The notes under the pieces are model-generated. The model was not told the origin of the DNA, searched no databases, and saw only the letters and a program-made list of their open reading frames with translations. Both the position numbers and the translations under genes were made by a program. From Acidimicrobiaceae bacterium (GTDB lineage Bacteria > Actinomycetota > Acidimicrobiia > Acidimicrobiales > RAAP-2), in assembly GCA_003162475.1 (NCBI GenBank), contig PMOI01000010.1, forward strand, positions 62,001 through 126,000: a DNA stretch of 64,000 bases, written 5' to 3'. Positions 24,480 through 32,406 of the stretch are shown here, in pieces. Each line of letters opens with the position of its first letter. The stretch's first letter is position 1.

Positions 24480-24752
24480 ATGGATCACGCAGTGGTTATG
24501 AAGGTCAAATTGCCTGACGCCGGTAATTCGGATGCCGGGATTACGATGTTGCGCGAAATCGTGATTCCCCTTGCGAAGTCCCTGTCCGGATTCAAGAGTG
24601 GAAAATGGATGCACGACGGACCCGATGGGATGGGCGTCATCGTGTTTGATAGTTCTGACAACGCAGCCGCGGCAATGGAAGCGATGAAGCCACCGACTGG
24701 AGGTCCTCAGCTTGTGTCCTCCGCGGTCTATGAGGTGAGCGGCGAAGCCTGA
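24480..24752 (+). CDS. Small ABM-like (dimeric alpha/beta barrel) protein
   Basis: A 90-residue protein starting MDHAVVMKVKLPDAGNSDAG, with the beta-alpha-beta pattern of ferredoxin-like stress/monooxygenase-type small proteins (VVMKV, then a helix, FKSGKWMHDG, GVIVFDSSDNAAAAMEAM). Such proteins are dimeric and either small monooxygenases or stress proteins; no catalytic residue can be assigned. ATG at 24480 has an upstream GGAG. Stands alone between the tRNA fragment and the large repeat protein. Confidence 0.7.
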   Translation: MDHAVVMKVKLPDAGNSDAGITMLREIVIPLAKSLSGFKSGKWMHDGPDGMGVIVFDSSDNAAAAMEAMKPPTGGPQLVSSAVYEVSGEA

Positions 24753-25469
24753 GCAAAAGTGAATCGTGCCGGAAAAGCTGGAGAGTGAATCCTCTGAGAG
24801 GATGTCTCCGAGTCAGGATCATCCCGTTCCTCACCCAAGCTGCGTGAACGAGCCGTGAGAAAGGTGATCGATAACCGTCCGGACGAACCGTCCGAGTGGG
24901 ATGGGTTGACGGCAATCTCGAAACTCTGCGCCCAATTAGGTTCTGAGTTTGGTAGAGAAGCGTTATCCGCTCCCGCGTGTGTCATGTCGGCTGTCCGGCA
25001 CGAGTCGTACGGAGGCCACTGTCCAGGATCCACATCGGGCGGGTAGTTTTCCGACGTGAACGAATACGGGCGACCACATCGCTGGAAGGAACCAAGCGTG
25101 ATGACCAGCCGTGGCGATATTGGACTTAAGACTTCACCGAGAAGAGTCGACCCGTGCAGCACGGTGTGCACTCGGGGTGTGCAGAGGATTCAACTGGGGG
25201 TTTTATGCAGCACGAGGTCGATTGGGCGCGGCTTCCAACTTGGTACGGCCCACTAAAAATTTCCTCTGATGAGAACGTCCCCTCGAGAGCTTTGCATCGA
25301 AAAAAATTCAATGAAAGTGTCCACTGTCAGCGGCCGGGTCGAGTTTTCTCGCATCGAGAACAGAAGCTTTGGGCGCGACTTCACATTACGTCGGGGTTGT
25401 CTAGATGTTGTCGAGCGCGCGGCAAACATCCCTCAAAAGTTCCTGCCTTCTATCTAAGGTTGTGGGCCT
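24753..25469 (+). other. 717-base intergenic stretch without supported gene
   Basis: Short open frames exist (for example 24855-25046 with MRKVIDNRPDEPSEWDGLTA), but none has a convincing binding site together with a recognisable domain. It may include degraded gene remains and the promoter of the large repeat protein at 25470. Confidence 0.5.
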
Positions 25470-27779
25470 ATGTCCTTCCCCCCAAAAGTTTCATTTTCTC
25501 GTCTACTCACGTCCCTCGTGGTAGCTACTCTCTTCGCGGTGGTAGTTCCGTTGGTCGGGCCGGCTGGCGCGGTGAGCGCCCCGGTGGCTTCGCCGGTGAG
25601 CGTAGGCGGGGGGCAAGTTTGCGCGACGGTGACGTCGGGAGCTGTCGAATGTTTCGGTCTCGGCAACCTCGGACAGCTCGGCTACTTCTACGGTTCAAAT
25701 CTTTCCTCGACCCCTCACAACGCTGGCTCCATAGGCAATGCCTCGACCGTGAGTACCGGATCGAATTCTTCGTGCGCGCTACTTTCGACGGGCGGCGTCG
25801 ACTGTTGGGGCTACAACTACTACGGCGAGCTCGGTAACAACGGGGTGGGGGGACAGTACAGTACGGCACCCGTGTCAGTGAGCAACATAACGACGGCGAC
25901 CGATGTCAGCCAAGGTCAATTCAGTACGTGTTCCGTCCTTAGCGGAGGGACCGTCGACTGTTGGGGACAAAATGCTTCCGGGGACCTCGGTGACGGGAAC
26001 TCCACGCAGTCCAACGTCCCTGTGGCTGTCTCGTCGATTACCGACGCCGCGACGGTGAGCATGGGTACCAATTTCGCCTGCGCGTTACTTACGACCGGAT
26101 CGATTGATTGTTGGGGCGACAATTCCACCGGTGAATTGGGTGATGGCGGCGCCGAGTCATCTTCCAACGTTCCCGTGAACGTGTCCTCCATCAACAATGC
26201 GGTCGAAGTGAGTGCTGGCGCGGACAGCGCGTGCGCATTGCTCGCGACGGGTTCCGTTGAGTGTTGGGGCGGCAATACCAACGGCGATCTCGGCAACGGG
26301 GGAACGTCGCAGTCGGACAGCCCCGTCGCGGTCTCGTCGATCACCAACGCGATCTCGGTGAGCGTCGGAACCGACTTTGCGTGCGCAGTCCTTTCGACCG
26401 GATCCGTACAATGTTGGGGCAACAACGCAAGCGGCGAACTTGGTAACACGAGCACGGTTCAGTCCGATACTCCCGTGACGGTTTCGTCGCTCTCGACCGT
26501 TTCGGCCGTAGGTTCGGGATCCACGAGTTCGTGCGCGGTATTGGTGGGTGGCGCCGTGTGGTGTTGGGGCTCCGATAGTACCGACCAACTCGGGTATACG
26601 CCGGGAAGTCCCAACTACTCCGACGTCCCAGTGCAAATCTCTGGTCTCGCCGCCGGCGCGCCAGCCGTCAGGTACGCCGTCTCGTACAACCCAGATGGCG
26701 GGACAGTTTCACCGACGTCCGCGTCCTTCACGGTCGGCGGCAGCGCCCTGACGCTACCGACGCCGACTCTTTCGGGTTACACCTTCAACGGTTGGTACAG
26801 CGCTTCGAGTGGCGGCACGATGATCACCTCGCCCTATACGCCGACGGGTGCCACGACGCTCTACGCCCAGTGGACCGCTAACTCATACACCGTCTCGTAC
26901 AACCCAGATGGCGGGACAGTTTCACCGACGTCCGCGTCCTTCACGGTCGGCGGCAGCGCCCTGACGCTACCGACGCCGACTCTTTCGGGTCATTCCTTTC
27001 AAGGCTGGTACAGCGCTTCGACCGGGGGCACACTGATCTCGTCGCCGTACTCTCCGAGCGTCGCGATCACGCTCTTCGCGCACTGGTCATCGAACACGTA
27101 CAGCGTCGACTTTGACGCTGACGGTGGGAGTGTCACGCCTACGACCCTCGGGTACTCCTTCGGAAGCGGCACCGTGGTGTTGCCCACCCCGACCTACGCC
27201 GGCTACGAGTTCGACGGTTGGTATAGCGCGGCAATCGGCGGCACGCTCACGTCATCACCCTTCGTGCCCTTTGGCTCCGTCACGCTCTTCGCACAGTGGA
27301 CGCCCGACGTCTATCTCGTGACGTTTGACGCGAACGGCGGAAGCGTCTCGACTCATTCCACGTCCTTCACGGTCGGCGGCCGCGCCCTGACGTTACCGAC
27401 GCCAAGTTACGCCGGTCATACTTTCAAGGGCTGGTACAGCGCAGCCAGTGCTGGTGCGCTCGTGAGCGATCCGTTCAGTCCCACAGACGCAGTGACGCTC
27501 TACGCTCGATGGTCGCTAAAGACTCCGCTGAGTCCCGCGGACCTCAGCGTGAGTCGATCGAAGAGTCAGATCGTTGCTCATTGGAGACTCGACACTGACG
27601 CGTCAAGCTACACGTGCACGTTGATGCGAAGCGCCACGGTGTCGACGTCGACCAAAGTAACCACGAAATCCAATGAGTGCGTCTTCAGCACTCGTGGTGT
27701 CGCTAGAGTCTACGGCGTCAGTGTGGTTGCAACCAACGCTCACGGCACGTCACGCGCTTCAACGACCTTCCACGGATAG
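25470..27779 (+). CDS. Secreted RCC1-repeat / InlB B-repeat protein
   Basis: A 769-residue protein with a signal peptide (about 1-36). Residues about 40-400 form seven RCC1-like propeller blades of about 50 residues (pattern C.L...G.V.CWG.N..GELG.G). Residues about 410-690 form four Listeria-Bacteroides InlB-type B repeats (pattern Y.V.Y.P.GG.V.P.....G..LTLPTP...GYTF.GWYSA). A fibronectin-like C-terminal piece follows. This is a surface or secreted binding protein; no enzyme motif and no sortase signal are visible. The first two InlB repeats are nearly identical at DNA level. It lies between two tRNA 3'-end copies, so it may have come with a mobile element. Confidence 0.88.
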   Translation: MSFPPKVSFSRLLTSLVVATLFAVVVPLVGPAGAVSAPVASPVSVGGGQVCATVTSGAVECFGLGNLGQLGYFYGSNLSSTPHNAGSIGNASTVSTGSNSSCALLSTGGVDCWGYNYYGELGNNGVGGQYSTAPVSVSNITTATDVSQGQFSTCSVLSGGTVDCWGQNASGDLGDGNSTQSNVPVAVSSITDAATVSMGTNFACALLTTGSIDCWGDNSTGELGDGGAESSSNVPVNVSSINNAVEVSAGADSACALLATGSVECWGGNTNGDLGNGGTSQSDSPVAVSSITNAISVSVGTDFACAVLSTGSVQCWGNNASGELGNTSTVQSDTPVTVSSLSTVSAVGSGSTSSCAVLVGGAVWCWGSDSTDQLGYTPGSPNYSDVPVQISGLAAGAPAVRYAVSYNPDGGTVSPTSASFTVGGSALTLPTPTLSGYTFNGWYSASSGGTMITSPYTPTGATTLYAQWTANSYTVSYNPDGGTVSPTSASFTVGGSALTLPTPTLSGHSFQGWYSASTGGTLISSPYSPSVAITLFAHWSSNTYSVDFDADGGSVTPTTLGYSFGSGTVVLPTPTYAGYEFDGWYSAAIGGTLTSSPFVPFGSVTLFAQWTPDVYLVTFDANGGSVSTHSTSFTVGGRALTLPTPSYAGHTFKGWYSAASAGALVSDPFSPTDAVTLYARWSLKTPLSPADLSVSRSKSQIVAHWRLDTDASSYTCTLMRSATVSTSTKVTTKSNECVFSTRGVARVYGVSVVATNAHGTSRASTTFHG
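26677..26990 (+). repeat. 101-base exact direct repeat inside the InlB-repeat region
   Basis: Bases 26677-26777 recur exactly at 26890-26990, 213 bases (71 codons, one InlB repeat) apart. The other InlB repeats are clearly diverged, so this pair arose recently by duplication or gene conversion. Confidence 0.9.
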
Positions 27780-28029
27780 TCGGCAAACTTAGAGAGCGAC
27801 GGCGGCGAGACAGAGGCGTTGGTCGTCGACGTCAATGTCCGCGTCATGAGCTAGGAACGCTTCGTCACTGGGGAACTAGTCGACCGTCGTTTATCTCAGC
27901 CGTTCTGCTCAATCCGACATGCGTGCTGGATACATGACCTGGGGGAACTAGTCATTTCGGCTGGTCGATTCCTCGTGGCTATCTCGTCAGGGACTCGTGC
28001 GAACTCATGTGATTGAGCTTCGACGCCAG

Positions 28030-28072
28030 GACACGCAAGGGGTCACGGGTTCAAGTCCCGTACGGCCCACCA
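28030..28072 (+). other. tRNA 3'-end fragment (attachment-site remnant 2)
   Basis: A 42-base match to 24050-24091 with only two differences, which pair with each other in the T-stem (ACGGG-TTCAAGT-CCCGT here, ACAGG/CCTGT there). This copy ends in a proper CCA (28070-28072). No 5' half of the tRNA is present upstream. The rest of 27780-28147 shows no gene. Confidence 0.82.
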
Positions 28073-28147
28073 AGTTTTTCCCTTGATTGCAAGGTTGTTC
28101 AAGCCGCTGATGTCGACGAATTCAGCGCCGCGCTCGGTGGCTGGAAA

Positions 28148-29179
28148 TTAGGCGCGAGGTTGACGACGCTTCGAGGTGTCCGTTAACGACGGTGGAATCC
28201 AACCGGCATCGCCGGGGTTGAGGTTGGTGCCCGGTGGCACGATCTCGTCGATGCGATCCAAGACCGACGCTTCGAGTCGAAGGTCGGCGGCATCAAGCTG
28301 TGATTCGAGTTGCTCCATCGTGCGTGGTCCAATGATCGCTGAGGTCACGGCGGGGTGCTCCAGCACGAAGGCCAACGCCAGGTGAATCAAACTGAGGTTG
28401 GACTCTTCGGCGAGTTTCGTGAGCTGGTTGACGACCTCGAGCTTCTTCTGGTTCTCAGGGATGGCGAGGTCATATCGCGCGGGGAGTCGCTCCGAACGAC
28501 GACTGGTATTGGCTTTTCCTTCGCCGTAACTGCCCGAGAGCCAGCCGCCCGCGAGGGGGCTCCACGGGATGACGCCCATCCCATAACTCTGCGCCACCGG
28601 GAGAAGGTCGCGCTCGATTCCCCGCACGAGTATTGAATAGGGCGGCTGTTCAGTCGAGAAGCGCCCGAGTTGGCGGGTAAAGGAAACCCATTGAGCTTCG
28701 ACGGTCATGTCGGCCGGGAAGGTTGATGAGCCGAAGTAGCGAATCTTGCCCGCGTGCACCAAGTCCGTGAGCGCGCCGAGCGTTTCGTGAATGTCGGTTG
28801 ACTCGTCGGGACGGTGAATTTGGTAGAGGTCAATGTAATCAGTCCCGAGTCGACGGAGACTGTTCTCTACTTCGGCGGTGATCCAGCGACGTGAGTTGCC
28901 CTGAGCGTTGGGATCGTCTCCCATGGGGAAGTGGACTTTCGTCGCGAGCACGACACGCGAGCGGTCGATCGAGGAGAGTGCCTTGCCGACAATGGATTCG
29001 GATTCGCCCTCGGAATAGACGTCGGCCGTGTCGATGAAGTTAATGCCTGCGTCGAGCGCGCGGTGAATGATGCGTACTGAATCATCGTGGTCCGGATTGC
29101 CCCAACCGCCAAACATCATCGCGCCAAGGCACAGTGGGCTGACTTTTACTCCCGTACGACCAAGTGTTTTAAGTTCCAT
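28148..29179 (-). CDS. Aldo/keto reductase
   Basis: A 343-residue NADPH-dependent oxidoreductase of the AKR superfamily (TIM barrel). The catalytic tetrad is present: Asp50 and Tyr55 in FIDTADVY, Lys81 in ATKV, His122 in QIHRPD. The C-terminal cofactor-binding part is SAIIGPRTMEQLE. Its type (LGRTGVKVSPLCLGAMMFG) is that of general aldehyde/ketone reductases of the YajO/Tas kind; the substrate cannot be read from sequence. Monocistronic, ATG at 29179. Confidence 0.93.
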   Translation of the reverse strand: MELKTLGRTGVKVSPLCLGAMMFGGWGNPDHDDSVRIIHRALDAGINFIDTADVYSEGESESIVGKALSSIDRSRVVLATKVHFPMGDDPNAQGNSRRWITAEVENSLRRLGTDYIDLYQIHRPDESTDIHETLGALTDLVHAGKIRYFGSSTFPADMTVEAQWVSFTRQLGRFSTEQPPYSILVRGIERDLLPVAQSYGMGVIPWSPLAGGWLSGSYGEGKANTSRRSERLPARYDLAIPENQKKLEVVNQLTKLAEESNLSLIHLALAFVLEHPAVTSAIIGPRTMEQLESQLDAADLRLEASVLDRIDEIVPPGTNLNPGDAGWIPPSLTDTSKRRQPRA

Positions 29180-29289
29180 GAGCCAACCTTATTGCTGGCG
29201 TTGTAGATGGTGACACCCAGCTATTGGTCCAAGAGAACGAAGAGCCGTGTCTGATTACCCATCGCGCCTCAAATTAGTTAGAGTTGGCC

Positions 29290-29574
29290 ATGAGTCGATC
29301 CTTCGAAATAACGATTCCCGAAATAACCTTCCCAAAGTTTGAAATCCCGTGGCCCGATGGCACCGCGATTGCAAACTCTTTCAAGTCTCGAATTCCCGAA
29401 CAGAAATCGACGTCGAAAGTGCCAATGTTCCTGGCAGCCATGGTCGTCATCCTGGTGCTCGTTATCCTCGCCGTGGGGGCCAAGAAAATGTGCGGACGTT
29501 CTTCCCGCAAGGTGCACACCGTGGAAACTGAGCCTGACGGGAAGTCGGTGGTAACGGACAGCGAAGAGGGCTAG
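29290..29574 (+). CDS. Single-TM small protein, unknown
   Basis: A 94-residue protein with a soluble N-terminus containing a repeated IPEITFPKFEIPWP pattern, one membrane helix (about 46-65) and a charged C-terminus with CGRSSRK. ATG at 29290 gives MSRSFEITIPE. No family recognised. Divergent from the aldo/keto reductase and 78 bases ahead of the DUF1801 gene, with which it may form an operon. Confidence 0.6.
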   Translation: MSRSFEITIPEITFPKFEIPWPDGTAIANSFKSRIPEQKSTSKVPMFLAAMVVILVLVILAVGAKKMCGRSSRKVHTVETEPDGKSVVTDSEEG

Positions 29575-29652
29575 CCGTTACTTGACGACACAGATTCATG
29601 TGGGGATGACCCTTATTTATCAAAGCCACCGGACTTAGGAAGAGAAACGAGC

Positions 29653-30051
29653 ATGGAGAAGAGTGGGTCGCAGAAAAGCAAGTCTCCTTCTCAGCTGATA
29701 GACGCGAGAATCAAGGAGTTAGACGATTGGCGTGGCACGATGCTAAGCCAGCTTCGTACCTTAATAAGGGAGACTGATCCCGACGTCGTCGAGGAGTGGA
29801 AGTGGAGAGGAGTTCCGGTCTGGTACCACGACGGAATGATCTGCACCGGCGAGACGTATAAGAACGTCGTGAAGATGACCTTCGCCAAAGGGGCGGCTCT
29901 GAAGGATCCTTCAGGTCTCTTCAACTCCAGCCTTGACGGGAACACCCGGCGAGCCATTGACTTCCACGAGGGCGAGAAGATAGACGAGAAGGCGTTGAAG
30001 ACTCTCTTTCGCGCCGCCGTGTCCCTCAATAAATCCAAGGCGAAGAGTTAG
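29653..30051 (+). CDS. DUF1801 (YdhG/SufE-like fold) protein
   Basis: A 132-residue protein with the DUF1801 signature: DWRGTMLSQLRTLIRETDPDVVEEWKW near the N-terminus, then VPVWYHDGMICTGETYKNVVKMTF and a C-terminal KIDEKALKTLFRAAVSLN. Family members are small iron-binding or ligand-binding proteins without settled function. ATG at 29653 has AGGAAG upstream. Nothing is seen in the roughly 300 bases that follow. Confidence 0.88.
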   Translation: MEKSGSQKSKSPSQLIDARIKELDDWRGTMLSQLRTLIRETDPDVVEEWKWRGVPVWYHDGMICTGETYKNVVKMTFAKGAALKDPSGLFNSSLDGNTRRAIDFHEGEKIDEKALKTLFRAAVSLNKSKAKS

Positions 30052-30349
30052 TCCGCGGATTCAGCCATTTTCCGGAAGATTCAGCGAGAAGTCGCCGTCT
30101 AAGTTCCACCATTGAGTCGGGTTACAGAACCGAAATTTCGCCCCAGGTCTAGCGACAGCGATAACAAAATACTCGTCAACCACGTGTACGACCTACTAGA
30201 AAGGGCGCTCGACCTGTAATTCGACTCGCTCATGGCCCGAGTCGGCTCCCGCGTCTCCAAAAGACTTCCATCCACGGGTCGCGCCTTCGGGGCCTTACGA
30301 TTGGGTGACCAACAAGATAATCGGTCTCTAGGATCTCTATGAAAGTTGA

Positions 30350-31087
30350 GTGATCCACGTGTTCATTGTTCTGCTCTTCCTCGTGACGGCGTCCGTGGGC
30401 ACGTCAATCTGGGCCATCGTCGACGCGGCGTCAAGACCTCAAGAGGATTTCGTCGCCATAGGTTCGTCGAAAAGTACGTGGATTGCACTGATCGCGGTCT
30501 TCACGCTGTTCTCCGGCATCGTCGGATTCATCCTGGCGCTCACCTACCTCTTCTCACTACGACCAAAGATGAATATGAGGTCGAAAGGCGTGTGGAGGGC
30601 TCCACGTCCAGTCACGTCTCGTCAATCGTGGGTCTCGTTCTTCGCCTGGATGCTCGTCGGTGCCAGCTTCGTCATGGTCATCGTTGGTGCTTTCACCATT
30701 GGAATCTTCTTCTTACCCGCGGCGGTCATTGCGACTATCTGGTTGGTTCGCCGTCCGTCGTCCAAACGTGGCCTTCCCGGACTCTTCGGAGGGCTCGGAC
30801 TCCCGCTGATCGTCGTTGCGTACTTCAATAGCGGCGGTCCCGGCATGGTGTGCACGCAGACTCACAACGTTTACGGGACCGTGCACAGCTGTACCCAAGA
30901 GTGGAGCCCTTGGCCTTGGCTCATGGCTGGAGTGTTGCTGATCATCGTTGGGGTTGTCGTGTTCAAGGTCTCTTCACGTTCGATCCCGGGCCGACATTGC
31001 ACTAACTGCGCGCAGTCGCTGAGCCCGGAGGCCAAGTTTTGTGGCCACTGTGGAACCCGTTCTGAAGAATTCAGCGAGGCACTGTGA
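30350..31087 (+). CDS. Polytopic membrane protein with C-terminal zinc ribbon
   Basis: A 245-residue protein: five to six membrane helices (about 3-22, 42-64, 92-120, 140-155, 183-205) and a C-terminal zinc ribbon with HCTNC and FCGHCG. The N-terminal two-helix part resembles the DUF2516/PLDc_N type of membrane anchor. An extracytoplasmic loop (about 160-182) holds two Cys that may form a disulfide. GTG start at 30350. Function unknown; zinc ribbons on membrane proteins often mediate protein binding. Confidence 0.75.
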   Translation: MIHVFIVLLFLVTASVGTSIWAIVDAASRPQEDFVAIGSSKSTWIALIAVFTLFSGIVGFILALTYLFSLRPKMNMRSKGVWRAPRPVTSRQSWVSFFAWMLVGASFVMVIVGAFTIGIFFLPAAVIATIWLVRRPSSKRGLPGLFGGLGLPLIVVAYFNSGGPGMVCTQTHNVYGTVHSCTQEWSPWPWLMAGVLLIIVGVVVFKVSSRSIPGRHCTNCAQSLSPEAKFCGHCGTRSEEFSEAL

Positions 31088-31460
31088 GTGTCGTCGTGGC
31101 CAGAAGGTCCTTGGCGTTCGTCATTCGCCCGGCACGTCGCGTTATCAGATCGCACGTTCTCCCAGGAGTGCGCTAGCTACTTCGATGGCAGTAGTCGTCC
31201 GGTAGTGCCTGCGCTTGTGGCACCGCTCTTACTGCGACGTCAGATGTCCTTTCGATGAGTGCGCCAACCCTAAGAGTGCTGGGTACGTTCAGTAAAGTAC
31301 GGACCTTCCAGCGTGCGATCGTTTTCTCGAAAGTTCAATGATTTCTTGAGGTGTAGCAGCCTTGTCGCGTCGCGCACCAAGGCGCAAGGTCCCCGAAAGT
31401 GCACGCGAAAGGGGGTACGATCAGGGTATAAATAGTGTTGCAAGGACTTGAGGGGGCACC
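31088..31460 (+). other. Intergenic stretch, no gene; likely promoter at its 3' end
   Basis: No supported reading frame. The last 40 bases contain a TATAAAT-like -10 (GGGTATAAATAG) and the binding site GAGGGGG before the ATG at 31461. Confidence 0.4.
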
Positions 31461-31697
31461 ATGAGTGAACTTCTTCCTATTCTTCCCGTTCCGAACACGT
31501 CGACGGTGATCGTCACTCGAACTCCCGCCAGCGGGGCCTGCAAATGCGCCCGCCAATCCTGCTGGCACCAGCGCCAGTGTCGCTCAAACGGTGCCGTACG
31601 AATCCTTCGCGCCGCCAAATCGAATGAAGAGGTTCGCAAATCCGTGGTGCTGTGTCGCGAATGCGCGGCGCCCTCGCAACGTCATCGCGTCGCCTAG
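31461..31697 (+). CDS. Small Cys-rich protein
   Basis: A 78-residue protein with CKCARQSCWHQRQC (about 27-40) and a second knuckle LCRECA near residue 65. Six cysteines and a histidine suggest one or two bound zinc ions. A TATAAAT box and GAGGGGG binding site precede the ATG, which supports a real gene despite its size. No family known. Confidence 0.6.
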   Translation: MSELLPILPVPNTSTVIVTRTPASGACKCARQSCWHQRQCRSNGAVRILRAAKSNEEVRKSVVLCRECAAPSQRHRVA

Positions 31698-32406
31698 TCA
31701 GAACACTCATTTGGCCTTTCCGGGTTCTAGAAGGCTGCTTTGGATTTCGCCGTCAATTGCGAGAACGAAAGAAGCATTTGCCCCGCAATGGCGGAATTCG
31801 CGTCAAGTCTGTTCGAACGTGACTTTCAAAGGAGAAACACCAATAGTTGCCCGCCTTTGACTTTTCTAGATGACGCCCGCTCAAACCCGTCGATAGTCGA
31901 ACCGAGATTTGCGAGCTGACTGCTCAATCCCACGTTCCTGATTCACTCGTTCGCCAGGCTTCAACGATTGCACCATCTTCGCAATTTCAGGTGATTCGGC
32001 TGTTCTAAAGGGAAGTCGGCGCGTTAGGCGACGCTGAGTTGATCCTCGCTCGTAGAAATTGGGCTCACCTTGTGAACGCGTTGTCTTGAAATTGATGTTG
32101 CTAAATGAGGATTGTTGACGCTGTGAATGCGTTGTTGTGAAGTTGATTTCAGCTGAAAAGAATTCGCCGGCAACTTTCGAACAAGACGAAGGGTACACGA
32201 CTCATGTTGATGTTCGAACGCCTTGTGCACGTGCACGAAAGTGACTCCATGCGGTTGAAAAGTATTCCAAATGTTTGGGATCACCAGACCCTCTCCATGA
32301 TGCCTCGCTTTCACCACGTGGCTCCTGTTCATCGTGCCGCGTCACCGTGGACTGATCGAACGGCGCTCATCTCGTACGCACGTGAACTTGACACAGGACC
32401 GCCATC
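31698..32406 (+). other. Long intergenic stretch upstream of the GGDEF-EAL gene
   Basis: No supported gene. It contains a tandem imperfect repeat (32071-32151) described separately. A minus-strand frame (31881-32198) spans the repeat, but its product has no recognisable domain. Confidence 0.45.
32071..32151 (+). repeat. Tandem imperfect repeat, 51-base period
   Basis: Two 30-base units (32071-32100 and 32122-32151) share TGTGAA.GCGTTGT.TTGAA-type sequence with a spacing of 51 bases. They could be binding sites for a regulator of the downstream GGDEF-EAL gene, or chance remnants. Confidence 0.45.

Noticed and set aside
25154..25837. Plus-strand frame of 227 codons overlapping the RCC1 gene start
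   Set aside because: It overlaps the well-supported secreted protein in another frame and shows no domain or signal sequence.
25600..27500. CRISPR-like periodic repeats
   Set aside because: The periodicity comes from RCC1 and InlB protein repeats in one open frame; spacers and constant repeats are absent.
28030..28072. Possible intact tRNA gene
   Set aside because: T-arm and 3' acceptor strand are present, but no GGGCCGT 5' strand, D-arm or anticodon arm lies in the preceding 80 bases.
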